Positions 1 to 6,978 of a stretch of 15,719 nt of DNA are shown piece by piece. Numbering within the stretch: the first letter of the stretch is position 1; each line of letters starts with the position of its first letter. The notes under the pieces were generated by a model, which worked only from the letters and a program-made list of their open reading frames with translations, was not told the DNA's origin and did no database searches. Both the position numbers and the translations under genes were made by a program. Source of the stretch: an uncultured Aquincola sp. (GTDB taxonomy: Bacteria; Pseudomonadota; Gammaproteobacteria; Burkholderiales; Burkholderiaceae); NCBI GenBank assembly GCA_937883885.1, contig CAKZXL010000466.1, positions 1-15,719 of the forward strand, given 5' to 3'.

Positions 1-278
1 AGCGTGCGCAGCTCCTGCACCTTGGGGTGATCGTCAGGCGCCCCATCGGGCAGCGGCAGGCCGGCGGGGTCGAAGATCTTCACCTCGGCCCCCAGGGCCT
101 GCAGCAGGCGCGCGGCTTCGTAAGTCAGCAGCCGGCTGTACGAGCGCTCGCGCAGCGAGCCGTACAGCATCAGGATGCGTGGCGCATGGGTGGAGGGTGC
201 GGCCACCGCCAGTTGCTGCGCGCTGGGCGTGGGCAGCAGGTCGCGCTGCAGCGACGGCAGTTGATCGGGCTCAGTCAC
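1..278 (-). CDS. arsH: ArsH, NADPH-dependent FMN reductase / organoarsenical oxidase (partial, 3' end outside window)
   Basis: Only the first 92 codons are in the window. The translation starts [15 protein letters not shown] and runs through the sequence [19 protein letters not shown] at about residues 34-52 and then [15 protein letters not shown]. This is the ArsH flavodoxin-like beginning, with the [10 protein letters not shown] phosphate-binding loop for FMN. ArsH is a soluble NADPH-dependent flavoprotein; in characterised members it oxidises trivalent methylated or aromatic arsenicals to less toxic pentavalent forms. The chosen start is GTG at 278, preceded by GGAG nine bases upstream; a TTG lies directly before it as an alternative. 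The start overlaps the arsC stop by 8 nt, so the gene is the last visible member of the arsR-acr3-arsC-arsH operon and is probably translationally coupled to arsC. Family assignment is firm from the motif and the context; full length cannot be judged. Confidence 0.93.
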   Translation of the reverse strand, partial: MTEPDQLPSLQRDLLPTPSAQQLAVAAPSTHAPRILMLYGSLRERSYSRLLTYEAARLLQALGAEVKIFDPAGLPLPDGAPDDHPKVQELRT

Positions 279-696
279 CAAGGCGCACTCCGTCGTCCAC
301 CACCTGCTCACCGTCTTCCTTGGTGAAGGGCGGCAGCGGCGGCACGGGCAGCAGCTCGAGCACCGCCTCCGAAGGTCGGCACAGCTTGGTGCCCAGCGGC
401 GTCACCACCACCGGCCGGTTCATCAGCACCGGGTGGCGGCCGATGGCGTCCAGCAGCTCATCGTCGGTCCACCTGGCGTTGCCCAGGTCCAGCTCGGCGT
501 AGGGCGTGCCCTTTTCGCGCAGCAGCGCGCGCACCGGCATATCCATTGCCCGCAGCAGGGCCTGCAGCTCGGCCTTGCTGGGTGGCGTCTTCAGGTACTC
601 GACCACCGTGGGCTCGATGCCGGCATGCCGGATCAGCGCCAGCGTGTTGCGGGAGGTGCCGCAGGCGGGGTTGTGGAAGATGGTGACGGGGATCAT
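271..696 (-). CDS. arsC: Glutaredoxin-dependent arsenate reductase ArsC
   Basis: A 141-residue cytoplasmic reductase that converts arsenate to arsenite using glutathione and glutaredoxin. From the ATG at 696 the protein begins [20 protein letters not shown] and keeps the E. coli plasmid R773 ArsC landmarks at identical numbers: catalytic Cys12 in the [11 protein letters not shown] loop, and Arg60, Arg94 ([11 protein letters not shown]) and Arg107 (LCRPSE). The C-terminal [12 protein letters not shown] is also typical. An in-frame TTG at 714 would add six residues, but the numbering agreement and family length favour 696. The start lies 4 nt past the acr3 stop, and the 3' end overlaps arsH by 8 nt. 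It supplies arsenite, the substrate of the upstream Acr3 exporter. This is the thioredoxin-fold ArsC type, not the low-molecular-weight phosphatase type. Confidence 0.97.
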   Translation of the reverse strand: MIPVTIFHNPACGTSRNTLALIRHAGIEPTVVEYLKTPPSKAELQALLRAMDMPVRALLREKGTPYAELDLGNARWTDDELLDAIGRHPVLMNRPVVVTPLGTKLCRPSEAVLELLPVPPLPPFTKEDGEQVVDDGVRLGD

Positions 697-700
697 GGCA

Positions 701-1768
701 TCAGACCTGTGCAAGGCCGCGCTCGTACCAGGCGCGGGAACGGTTGACGACCGCCACGACGGCCAGCATCACGGGCACTTCGATGAGCACGCCCACGACG
801 GTGGCCAGGGCCGCGCCGGACTGGAAGCCGAACAGGCTGATGGCCGCCGCCACCGCCAGTTCGAAGAAATTGCTGGCGCCGATGAGCGCCGACGGACCGG
901 CCACGCAGTGCTGCACGCCCATGCGGCGGTTGAGCCAGTACGCCAGACCCGAGTTCAGCACCACCTGGATGAGGATGGGCACCGCCAGCAGCGCGATGAC
1001 CAGCGGCTGCGCCAGGATGGCCTGCCCCTGAAACGCGAACAGCAGCACCAGCGTGAGCAGCAGCGCCGCGATCGAGAACGGCCCCAGCCGCGCCGCCACC
1101 GCCTGGAGGTGCGCAGTGCCGCGCGACAGCAGCCGCTGGCGCCACGCCTGCGCGATGACCACCGGCACCACGATGTACAGGCCCACCGAGGTGAGCAGCG
1201 TGTCCCACGGCACGGTGATGGACGACAGGCCCAGCAGCAGCGCCACGATGGGCGCGAAGGCCACCACCATGATGGCGTCGTTCAGGGCCACCTGCGACAG
1301 CGTGAAGTAGGGGTCGCCCTTGCACAGCTGGCTCCAGACGAACACCATCGCCGTGCAAGGCGCGGCTGCCAGCAGGATGAGGCCGGCCACGTAGCTGTCC
1401 AGCTGCTCGGCGGGCAGCCAGGGCGCAAACACCTGCCGCACGAAGATCCACGCCAGCAGCGCCATCGACAACGGCTTGACCGCCCAGTTGATGAACAGCG
1501 TGACGCCGATGCCGCGCACATGTGCCTTGACCTGCCCGAGTGCCGAGAAGTCGATCTTCAGCAGCATCGGGATGATCATCACCCAGATGAGCACCCCCAC
1601 CGGCAGGTTCACCCTGGCCAGCTCCAGGTGGCCGATGGCCTGGAACACACCGGGTGCAGCCTGCCCCAGCAGGATGCCCACGACGATGCACAGCGCCACC
1701 CACACGCTGAGGTAACGCTCGAAAAAGCCGATGGCCGGCGCGGGTGCTTGTGGGGTGGCCGTCGTCAT
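701..1768 (-). CDS. acr3: Acr3-family arsenite efflux permease
   Basis: A 355-residue inner-membrane protein with about ten hydrophobic segments that exports arsenite from the cytoplasm, probably using the proton gradient. Visible Acr3 landmarks are GFFERYLSVWVALCIVVGILLGQ near residues 14-36, LLAAAPCTAMVFVWSQLCKGDPYFTLSQVALND at 132-164 with the essential TM4 cysteine at Cys138, GASNFFELAVAAAI at 297-310, and the conserved glutamate of GVLIEVPVML (Glu330). The length is normal for bacterial Acr3 and clearly different from the 12-TM ArsB type, although databases often label Acr3 genes arsB. Start is ATG at 1768, with a modest AAGG 5' of it overlapping the arsR end. It begins 13 nt after the arsR stop and ends just before arsC, so it is the second gene of the operon. 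Confidence 0.96.
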   Translation of the reverse strand: MTTATPQAPAPAIGFFERYLSVWVALCIVVGILLGQAAPGVFQAIGHLELARVNLPVGVLIWVMIIPMLLKIDFSALGQVKAHVRGIGVTLFINWAVKPLSMALLAWIFVRQVFAPWLPAEQLDSYVAGLILLAAAPCTAMVFVWSQLCKGDPYFTLSQVALNDAIMVVAFAPIVALLLGLSSITVPWDTLLTSVGLYIVVPVVIAQAWRQRLLSRGTAHLQAVAARLGPFSIAALLLTLVLLFAFQGQAILAQPLVIALLAVPILIQVVLNSGLAYWLNRRMGVQHCVAGPSALIGASNFFELAVAAAISLFGFQSGAALATVVGVLIEVPVMLAVVAVVNRSRAWYERGLAQV

Positions 1769-1781
1769 GCCGCAGGCGCCT

Positions 1782-2105
1782 TCAGCAGCCGCAGGCCGGT
1801 GCCGGCTGCGGCACGCAGGCCATGCCGGCGCAGCAGTTCTCGGTGAGGTAGCCCACCATCTGGTTGATGCGCGCGATCTCGGCGCGGTAGATCAGGAAGC
1901 GGCTCTCTCGCTCGACCGACACCAGGCCGCTGCGCGACAGCTCCTTCAGGTGAAAGGACAGCGTGGCCGCGGCAATGCCCAGGCCTTCCTGCATCACGCC
2001 GGGCGTGAGGCCAGCCGGCCCGGCCACCACCAGGGCGCGAAACACCTGCAGGCGAACGGCATGGGCCAGGGCAGCGAGGCCCGCGATGACGTCTGACTCT
2101 TCCAT
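1782..2105 (-). CDS. arsR: ArsR/SmtB-family arsenite-responsive repressor
   Basis: A 107-residue winged helix-turn-helix repressor, dimeric in this family, that leaves the DNA when it binds As(III). From ATG 2105 the protein begins MEESDVIAGLAALAHAVRLQVFRAL, the usual ArsR opening, with the DNA-reading segment GIAAATLSFHLKELSRSGLV at 43-62. The classical alpha-3 ELCVCDL arsenite site is absent. Instead cysteines cluster at the C-terminus: Cys91-Cys92, Cys97, Cys105 and Cys107, like the atypical C-terminal triad described for Acidithiobacillus ferrooxidans ArsR. An in-frame GTG at 2138 would add 11 residues, but these would be encoded by the operator palindrome, so 2105 is preferred. The gene heads the arsR-acr3-arsC-arsH operon and is probably autoregulated through the palindrome at 2106-2125. 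No ribosome binding site fits upstream of the ATG. Confidence 0.94.
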   Translation of the reverse strand: MEESDVIAGLAALAHAVRLQVFRALVVAGPAGLTPGVMQEGLGIAAATLSFHLKELSRSGLVSVERESRFLIYRAEIARINQMVGYLTENCCAGMACVPQPAPACGC

Positions 2106-2125
2106 ATTTCGACTATAGACGAAAT
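2106..2125 (-). promoter_or_regulatory. Probable ArsR operator overlapping the ars promoter -10
   Basis: Read on the minus strand this is ATTTCGTCTATAGTCGAAAT, a 20-bp palindrome in which nine of ten base pairs match; only the T/T pair at positions 7 and 14 fails. It is AT-rich in a GC-rich setting and ends exactly where the arsR ATG begins. It contains TATAGT (2117-2112), a good -10 hexamer, which would place the transcription start at or next to the A of the ATG. No convincing -35 is seen 16-18 bp upstream. Position and symmetry match the dyads that ArsR dimers bind; binding itself is inference. Confidence 0.8.
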
Positions 2126-2138
2126 GTGTGGCCCACAC
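2126..2138. repeat. Short perfect inverted repeat next to the ars operator
   Basis: The forward strand reads GTGTGGCCCACAC, six-base arms around a single central base, directly adjoining the ars palindrome and lying between it and the sensor-kinase stop codon. As RNA it would form only a four- or five-pair hairpin and lacks a T-run, so it is a weak terminator candidate. It could equally be a second protein-binding site or chance. It sits where a -35 element of the ars promoter would be expected. Confidence 0.4.
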
Positions 2139-2144
2139 GGCCCG

Positions 2145-3509
2145 TCACGCCGGCGGCTCGCAGGCCGGCAACAGCAGGCCGAAGCTGCTGCCATGGCCCA
2201 CGCGCGAGCGCACCGCCAGCGCATGCCCCAGCCGCTCGGACTGCTTGTGCACCAGCGCCAGGCCCAGGCCCTGGCCTTCGTCGTGGCGGCTGCTGCGGTC
2301 GTCGAAGCGGCGGTAGGCGACGAAGAGCTGCGGCAGCACCTCGCCCGGAATGCCCGGCCCGCTGTCGATCACCTGCAGCAGCCAAAGGTCGCCGCGCCGC
2401 CGCAACACCAGCCGCACGCCGCCCTGGCGGGTGTAGCGCAGTGCGTTGCTCAACAGGTTGTCGACGATGGACTGCAGCATCATCGGGTCGCTGTCGGCCC
2501 AGGCGGTGCGGGCCGTGGCGCCGGTGCGGCTGCGCAACTGCAGCCCCTTGTCGGCTGCCTGCGCCGCGAACTGCGCCAGCCGCTCCGCGATGAAGGCGGG
2601 CAGGTCGATCGGCCGCCGCGCCACCTGCGCTTCGCCCGCTTCCAGGCGAGAGAGTTCCAGCAGCCGCGTCAGCTGGCCCGTCATCGCGCGCATCGCGCCG
2701 TCCATCGGCGTGCACAGCTCGGCCACCCGTTGCGGCGACAGCTCGTCGGCGCGCAGCGAGCGCAAAAAGCGCAGGTGCAGCGCCATCGCATGCACCGGCT
2801 GGCGCAGGTCGTGGCTGACGCCGGCCAGGAACAGGCTCTTGGCCCGCAGCGCGGCCTGCACCGCATCGCGCTCCACGCGCAGCGCCTCGGCCAGCCGGGC
2901 GTTCTGTCGCGTGACCTGCAGCGTGTGGCGCATGGCTGCATGCTGGTTGCGGCCGAAGGCCATCAGCACCACCAGCGAGAACGCGATGGTGAGTCCGCCT
3001 GCCAGCGACACGCCGCCGCCGATCAGGATCGACTGCGCGATGAAGGGCAGCTGGGCCGTGAGCAGGTACACACGCAGCGCCTTGGGCAGGGGCGCGGCCG
3101 AGTTGACGGCACCGCTGTTCATGCCCACCAGCATGGCCACCGAGAAGAAGTCGAGGAAGGCATTGCGGCCGGTGTAGCTCACCCACGGCAGCACCCCCCA
3201 CGACAGGCCCTGCAGCGCCATCAGCCAGAAGACCTGCCGCTCCGCGGCCAGCAGGCCGGCCATGTTCAGCGCAGCCAGGCGCGGCGCCAGCTGCAGCGCA
3301 TGGCGGTGGCGCAGCGCCGCCAGCAGCAGCACCACCGCGGCCCAGGGCAGCACCCCCTGGCGCACGCCATGGCCCAGCAGCACGGCGGTGGTGGTCAGGC
3401 AGATGAGCACGTTGCCCAACGCCACCGTGCGCCGGTGCGACAGCAGCGTGGCCAGCAGCTCTCGGCGCACTTCGCGCTCGTCGTCAGCGCCGTCTGCAAC
3501 AACCTTCAT
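2145..3509 (-). CDS. Membrane sensor histidine kinase
   Basis: A 454-residue kinase, probably partner of the divergent response regulator. Residues about 30-185 hold six or seven hydrophobic segments with short loops and no large periplasmic domain, so the signal is likely sensed in or at the membrane. A coiled stretch (about 190-222) leads to the HisKA domain with the H box FLAGVSHDLRQPVHAM, phospho-acceptor His233. The catalytic ATPase domain shows the N box DNLLSNALRYT (350-360), G1 DSGPGIP (382-388) and G2 GQGLGLAL (412-419). The H-box form SHDLRQP is common in hybrid kinases of Burkholderiales, but no receiver domain follows here. Start is ATG 3509 with GGAA 7 nt upstream. The stop is 20 nt from the ars operator on the same strand, with no clear terminator between, so read-through into arsR is possible. 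The signal is unknown. Confidence 0.93.
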   Translation of the reverse strand: MKVVADGADDEREVRRELLATLLSHRRTVALGNVLICLTTTAVLLGHGVRQGVLPWAAVVLLLAALRHRHALQLAPRLAALNMAGLLAAERQVFWLMALQGLSWGVLPWVSYTGRNAFLDFFSVAMLVGMNSGAVNSAAPLPKALRVYLLTAQLPFIAQSILIGGGVSLAGGLTIAFSLVVLMAFGRNQHAAMRHTLQVTRQNARLAEALRVERDAVQAALRAKSLFLAGVSHDLRQPVHAMALHLRFLRSLRADELSPQRVAELCTPMDGAMRAMTGQLTRLLELSRLEAGEAQVARRPIDLPAFIAERLAQFAAQAADKGLQLRSRTGATARTAWADSDPMMLQSIVDNLLSNALRYTRQGGVRLVLRRRGDLWLLQVIDSGPGIPGEVLPQLFVAYRRFDDRSSRHDEGQGLGLALVHKQSERLGHALAVRSRVGHGSSFGLLLPACEPPA

Positions 3510-3523
3510 GCTATGTTTCCGGC

Positions 3524-4150
3524 GTGGAGGCCGGCCGGATTATCAGCATCGTCGTCGCGGAAGACCATGCCCTGGTGCGGCAGGGTCTGAAGCTGGTGCT
3601 GTCGCGTGAAGCACGCATCCAGTGGCTGGCGGAAGCGGGTGACGGCCCCACGGCAGTGGCTCTCACGCGGCGCCTGCAGCCCGACCTGCTGCTGCTGGAC
3701 CTGGGCCTGCCGGGCCTGGACGGCCTGGACGTGATGCAGGCCATCACGCAGGAGCAACTGCCCACGCGGGTGCTGGTGGTCACCGCCCGGCAGGACGCTT
3801 CTTCGGTGCGTGCCTCGCTCTCGTACGGCGCGCATGGCTATGTGCTCAAGACCGACGACGCCGACGAGCTGATCGGCGCCATCTTCAGCGTGGCTGCCGG
3901 CGGCTACTACGTGAGCGTGGAACTGGCCAGCGTGTTCGAGCGCGAGAACAGCGCCGAGCGAGAGCCGCTGAGCAGCCGCGAACTCGACATCGCCGCCCGC
4001 GTGGGCCGGGGCATGGCCAGCAAGGCCATCGGGCGCGAGCTGGGCATCTCGGAGCACACGGTGCGCAAGCACCGCGAGAACATCGCCCGCAAGCTGGGCC
4101 TGCGCAACGCGGCCGAGCTGGTGGCCTGGTCCATCCGCCATCGCCTGTGA
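3524..4150 (+). CDS. NarL/FixJ-family response regulator (REC + LuxR-type HTH)
   Basis: A 208-residue DNA-binding response regulator. The receiver domain spans residues about 7-122: acidic pair Glu13-Asp14 (VVAEDHALVRQGL), phospho-acceptor Asp59 in LLLLDLGLPGLDG, Thr87 of VVTA, and Lys109 of YVLKT. The LuxR-type helix-turn-helix covers about 147-205 (PLSSRELDIAARVGRGMASKAIGRELGISEHTVRKHRENI). The only sensible start is GTG at 3524; no ATG in this frame is available upstream before the neighbouring gene, and no strong ribosome binding site precedes it. It lies 14 bp from the start codon of the divergent histidine kinase and is very probably its partner. The next gene on the same strand, the secreted phospholipase, begins 128 nt downstream with short inverted repeats in the gap, so it is a candidate target. 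The pathway controlled is not evident. Confidence 0.94.
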   Translation: MEAGRIISIVVAEDHALVRQGLKLVLSREARIQWLAEAGDGPTAVALTRRLQPDLLLLDLGLPGLDGLDVMQAITQEQLPTRVLVVTARQDASSVRASLSYGAHGYVLKTDDADELIGAIFSVAAGGYYVSVELASVFERENSAEREPLSSRELDIAARVGRGMASKAIGRELGISEHTVRKHRENIARKLGLRNAAELVAWSIRHRL

Positions 4151-4184
4151 ATCCCTAGCCTGGCAGGGGCCGCGCCCTGGCCCG

Positions 4185-4234
4185 CTACGCCGTAGTTCGT
4201 ATTGAGCGCGCGCCCCCTGCGCCCGCCCAATACG
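4185..4234. promoter_or_regulatory. Inverted repeats upstream of the phospholipase gene, possible regulator site
   Basis: In the 128-nt gap two symmetrical elements overlap the likely promoter area: CTACG-C-CGTAG at 4185-4195, and CGTATTG at 4198-4204 paired with CAATACG at 4228-4234 across 23 nt. The region between the second pair is very GC-rich. These could be a binding site for the adjacent LuxR-type regulator or, for the second, a hairpin in the mRNA leader. No clear -35/-10 pair was found. Function is inference. Confidence 0.4.
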
Positions 4235-4278
4235 CAGCGCCGCGCCATCGGCCGGCCTTGGGGCAAGGAGTCACGACC

Positions 4279-6942
4279 ATGAAGCAATGGATGAGGAGCG
4301 CGCTGGCCAGCCTGGCCGCGCTGGTGGCCACCATGGTGGCCTCGCCGCCCGCGCAGGCGGCGGTACACATACCCGACTGCGGCGGCGAAAACCAGCGGGT
4401 GTGCAAATGGACCGACCAGGAGTACTACGACACGGGCCTGGGTTCGTGCGAGTACGACCTGAAGGAAAGCAACGGCGTCTGCGTCAACGACAAGCGGCGC
4501 ATCTGGGCCGGCCGCAATGCCTGGCTGGAATGGGCGCTGAAGCAGCAGCGCTACGGCATCTCGGTCAACGAGCCGATCAACTGGGTGCCGCACGTCAGCG
4601 GCCACAACGCGTTCAGCAGCCGCAACCAGGGCTTCGGCATCGACCAGTCCAACCAGACCTACTCGATCACCGACCAGCTGCGCATGGGCGTGCGCTTCCT
4701 GGAGATCGACCCGCACTATTCCGAAGGCCAGTACGTGGTGTGCCACAACGGCAAGCAGGTGTGCCTGCCCAGCTACCGTCGGCGCCTGGCCTATGTGTTC
4801 GACGAGATCCGCAACTGGCTGCGCGACAACCCCGACGAGGTGCTGTTCATCAAGCTCGACGAGCATGTAGGCGACAACACCGCCGGCCTGGGCGAGCTGA
4901 TCAACCACTACTTCGGCAACACCGTCTACAAGCGCGCCGCTGATCCGAAGCAGTGGCCGACGGTGGCGCAGGTGCGGGCGGCCGGCAAGCAGGTGCTGCT
5001 GGCCACGCGCAACTCGCAGATCAGCAGCACCACCTACATGTGGTACTTCGACGCCAACTACGCCACCACCAACGACCATCCCAAGGACTTCGACCTCAGT
5101 GTCTGCACCGACGGCGATGGCCGCGCCATCTACTCACGCCCGAAGTGGATGTGGGGCGCGGTGGCCGAGGGCCGCTCGGCCAGCAACCTCTTCGACATGA
5201 CCGGTCTCATTCCTTCCGGGCAGGCGGTGGCCACCTTGCTGCGCTGCGGCGTCTCGGTGGTCGGTCTGGACTACCTGGATGCGCTGGGCGACTCGGCCAT
5301 CACCATCTTCCGCAGCTACGAGAAGGACGACCGCATCGCCGGCAGCGTGTGGACCTTCGAGCCCAACGACTACGGCCGCGCAGGCCCGGTCATGCTGCGT
5401 GGCAACACCGGCCGCTGGGCCTCGCGCCCGCCGGCGGAGCCGCGGCGCTTTGCCTGCGCGCTGGTGGACGCGAGCCAGAACTTCCAGTCGCGTGGCTTTC
5501 GCGTGACGCAGGCGGCCGACGTGTGGACGCGCGGCGAAGAAACCTGCAAGCGGGAGTTCGGCAACGGCTACCGCTTTGCGGTGCCCACGCTGCCGCACAT
5601 CAACGATGCGCTGATGCGGGCCGCAGGGGGCCAGGACGTGTGGCTGAACCATGCACTGGTGGACCAGCGGGACCCCATCGCGCTGCCCGGCACGCTGCAG
5701 TTCATCACCCCGGTGGGGCTCAAGCCCACCGAGCCGCGCGACATCACCGTCTATGGCCGCACCGACCAGCCGCGCAGCCTGGTGGCCAAGGCCGATGTGG
5801 AGTGGCTGCAGCTGAGCTGGACCGACGGCACCGCCGTGCGCGAGGCCGGCAACCGCCTGCGGGTGAGCCTGGCGCCGCAGGCCCCGGCGGACCCGGGCGA
5901 ATACAAGGGCACGGTGTCGGTGGGCTACCAGGACGGCAGCGGCACGGTCAGCCAGATTCCGGTGCTCTACCGCATCCAGCCCGAGCTGCTGATCGGCATC
6001 AACCCCGCGCGGGCGGTGGTGCGCCAGCCTGAAGAAGCGCGGCTGACCGTGCAACTGCTGGCGCGGGTGCCCAAGATGCCCATCAGCGGCGGCGCCGTGA
6101 CGCTGCGCGAAGTGCTGACGCCGCCGACGGACACGCAGCCCGCCACCTACCGCGACCTGGGCACGCGCAACGTCCAGGGCTCGGGCGTGGACCTGAAGCT
6201 GGAGTTCGTGGTGCCCAGCCGCAGCCTGAACCAGGGCGTGCACCAGCTGGTGGCCGAGTACTCGGGCGGGCCCACCTATCTGGCCAGCCGCACCGGGCTC
6301 ACGCCTTTGGAGGTGCTGCCGCGCATCGAGGTGCAGCCGGCGTCGGTCAGCTTCACGCTGCCGCCAGGTGGCCCGCTGCCCGCGCCGCAGGCGCTGAAGA
6401 TCGCCGGTGCGCAGGCCGCGGTCAAGCTGGGCAAGCTGCCGGCCTGGGCCCAGGCGCAGCAGGTGGGCAACGAATGGCGCGTGGGCCTGAACGCCGCGGC
6501 GCTGCAGCTGCCCGCCGGCCGCTACGCCGCCAGCTTCTTGGTGAGCGACGGCCAGCCCGGCGAGAACACCGTGCCGCTGACGCTGGACGTGCAGCCTTCG
6601 GCCAGCGGCCTGCCGGTGCTGTATGCCAGCAGTGGCGGCCCGCGCCGCAGTGGCGCCGGTGATGAGCGCTATGTGCCGCTGCGCATCGTCAACAACGGGC
6701 CGGGTGCGGCGGTGGGGGTGCAGATCAACAGCATCGGCGTGGAAGTGCTCAGCGGCAGCGGCAACGTCACCGTGCGCGGTGGCCTGCCGATCGCGCTGCC
6801 CAGCCTGGCGGCCGGCGGCAGCGCCACGCCCGAGCTGCTGCTGCGCTGGCCCGCCACCGCCACCCGCGTGCGCCTGACGCTGAGCCTGACGGCCAACGAC
6901 GGCAGCTACACCACCACCACCGCCGTGAGCCTGATCCGCTGA
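4279..6942 (+). CDS. Secreted PI-specific phospholipase C-like protein with Ca2+-type active site and Ig/BACON-like modules
   Basis: An 887-residue exported protein. ATG 4279 is set by AAGGAG eight bases upstream; an in-frame TTG at 4258 has no such signal. Residues 1-28 form a signal peptide (MKQWMRSALASLAALVATMV, cleavage near AQA/AV). Residues about 60-370 form a PLC X-like barrel: His109-Asn110 (SGHNAF), Glu142 and Asp144 (RFLEIDPHY), His156 (VVCHNG), Asp194 (LFIKLDEHVG). Their order and spacing follow the catalytic histidines and Ca2+ ligands of eukaryotic PLC (H311, N312, E341, D343, H356, E390 in PLC-delta1). A Cys-containing module follows (about 390-460, ending VWLNHAL), then a BACON-like segment (485-567), an Ig-like repeat (570-680, YSGGPTYLAS), another beta-rich module (683-772) and a CARDB-like tail. 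Substrate is unproven: phosphatidylinositol or another phosphodiester. It is probably cotranscribed with the PEP-CTERM gene 36 nt downstream. Confidence 0.85.
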   Translation: MKQWMRSALASLAALVATMVASPPAQAAVHIPDCGGENQRVCKWTDQEYYDTGLGSCEYDLKESNGVCVNDKRRIWAGRNAWLEWALKQQRYGISVNEPINWVPHVSGHNAFSSRNQGFGIDQSNQTYSITDQLRMGVRFLEIDPHYSEGQYVVCHNGKQVCLPSYRRRLAYVFDEIRNWLRDNPDEVLFIKLDEHVGDNTAGLGELINHYFGNTVYKRAADPKQWPTVAQVRAAGKQVLLATRNSQISSTTYMWYFDANYATTNDHPKDFDLSVCTDGDGRAIYSRPKWMWGAVAEGRSASNLFDMTGLIPSGQAVATLLRCGVSVVGLDYLDALGDSAITIFRSYEKDDRIAGSVWTFEPNDYGRAGPVMLRGNTGRWASRPPAEPRRFACALVDASQNFQSRGFRVTQAADVWTRGEETCKREFGNGYRFAVPTLPHINDALMRAAGGQDVWLNHALVDQRDPIALPGTLQFITPVGLKPTEPRDITVYGRTDQPRSLVAKADVEWLQLSWTDGTAVREAGNRLRVSLAPQAPADPGEYKGTVSVGYQDGSGTVSQIPVLYRIQPELLIGINPARAVVRQPEEARLTVQLLARVPKMPISGGAVTLREVLTPPTDTQPATYRDLGTRNVQGSGVDLKLEFVVPSRSLNQGVHQLVAEYSGGPTYLASRTGLTPLEVLPRIEVQPASVSFTLPPGGPLPAPQALKIAGAQAAVKLGKLPAWAQAQQVGNEWRVGLNAAALQLPAGRYAASFLVSDGQPGENTVPLTLDVQPSASGLPVLYASSGGPRRSGAGDERYVPLRIVNNGPGAAVGVQINSIGVEVLSGSGNVTVRGGLPIALPSLAAGGSATPELLLRWPATATRVRLTLSLTANDGSYTTTTAVSLIR

Positions 6943-6978
6943 AGGCGGTTTCAGGGACGCTGACTTCCGGAGACTTGT

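Noticed and set aside
697..714. TTG 714 as arsC start
   Set aside because: ATG 696 reproduces the family's Cys12/Arg60/Arg94/Arg107 numbering; the extension overlaps acr3 without benefit.
506..1846. A 446-codon plus-strand open frame opposite arsC and acr3
   Set aside because: Shadow frame; the acr3 and arsC motifs are unmistakable on the other strand.
2124..3590. A 488-codon plus-strand open frame opposite the histidine kinase
   Set aside because: The Gln/Arg/His-rich translation has no domain, while the minus strand encodes all histidine-kinase boxes.
4164..4179. CAGGGGCCGCGCCCTG after the response regulator as a terminator
   Set aside because: Only five stem pairs outside the loop and no T-run follows.
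4258..4278. TTG 4258 as start of the phospholipase-like gene
   Set aside because: AAGGAG sits between it and ATG 4279, and the ATG gives a normal signal peptide.
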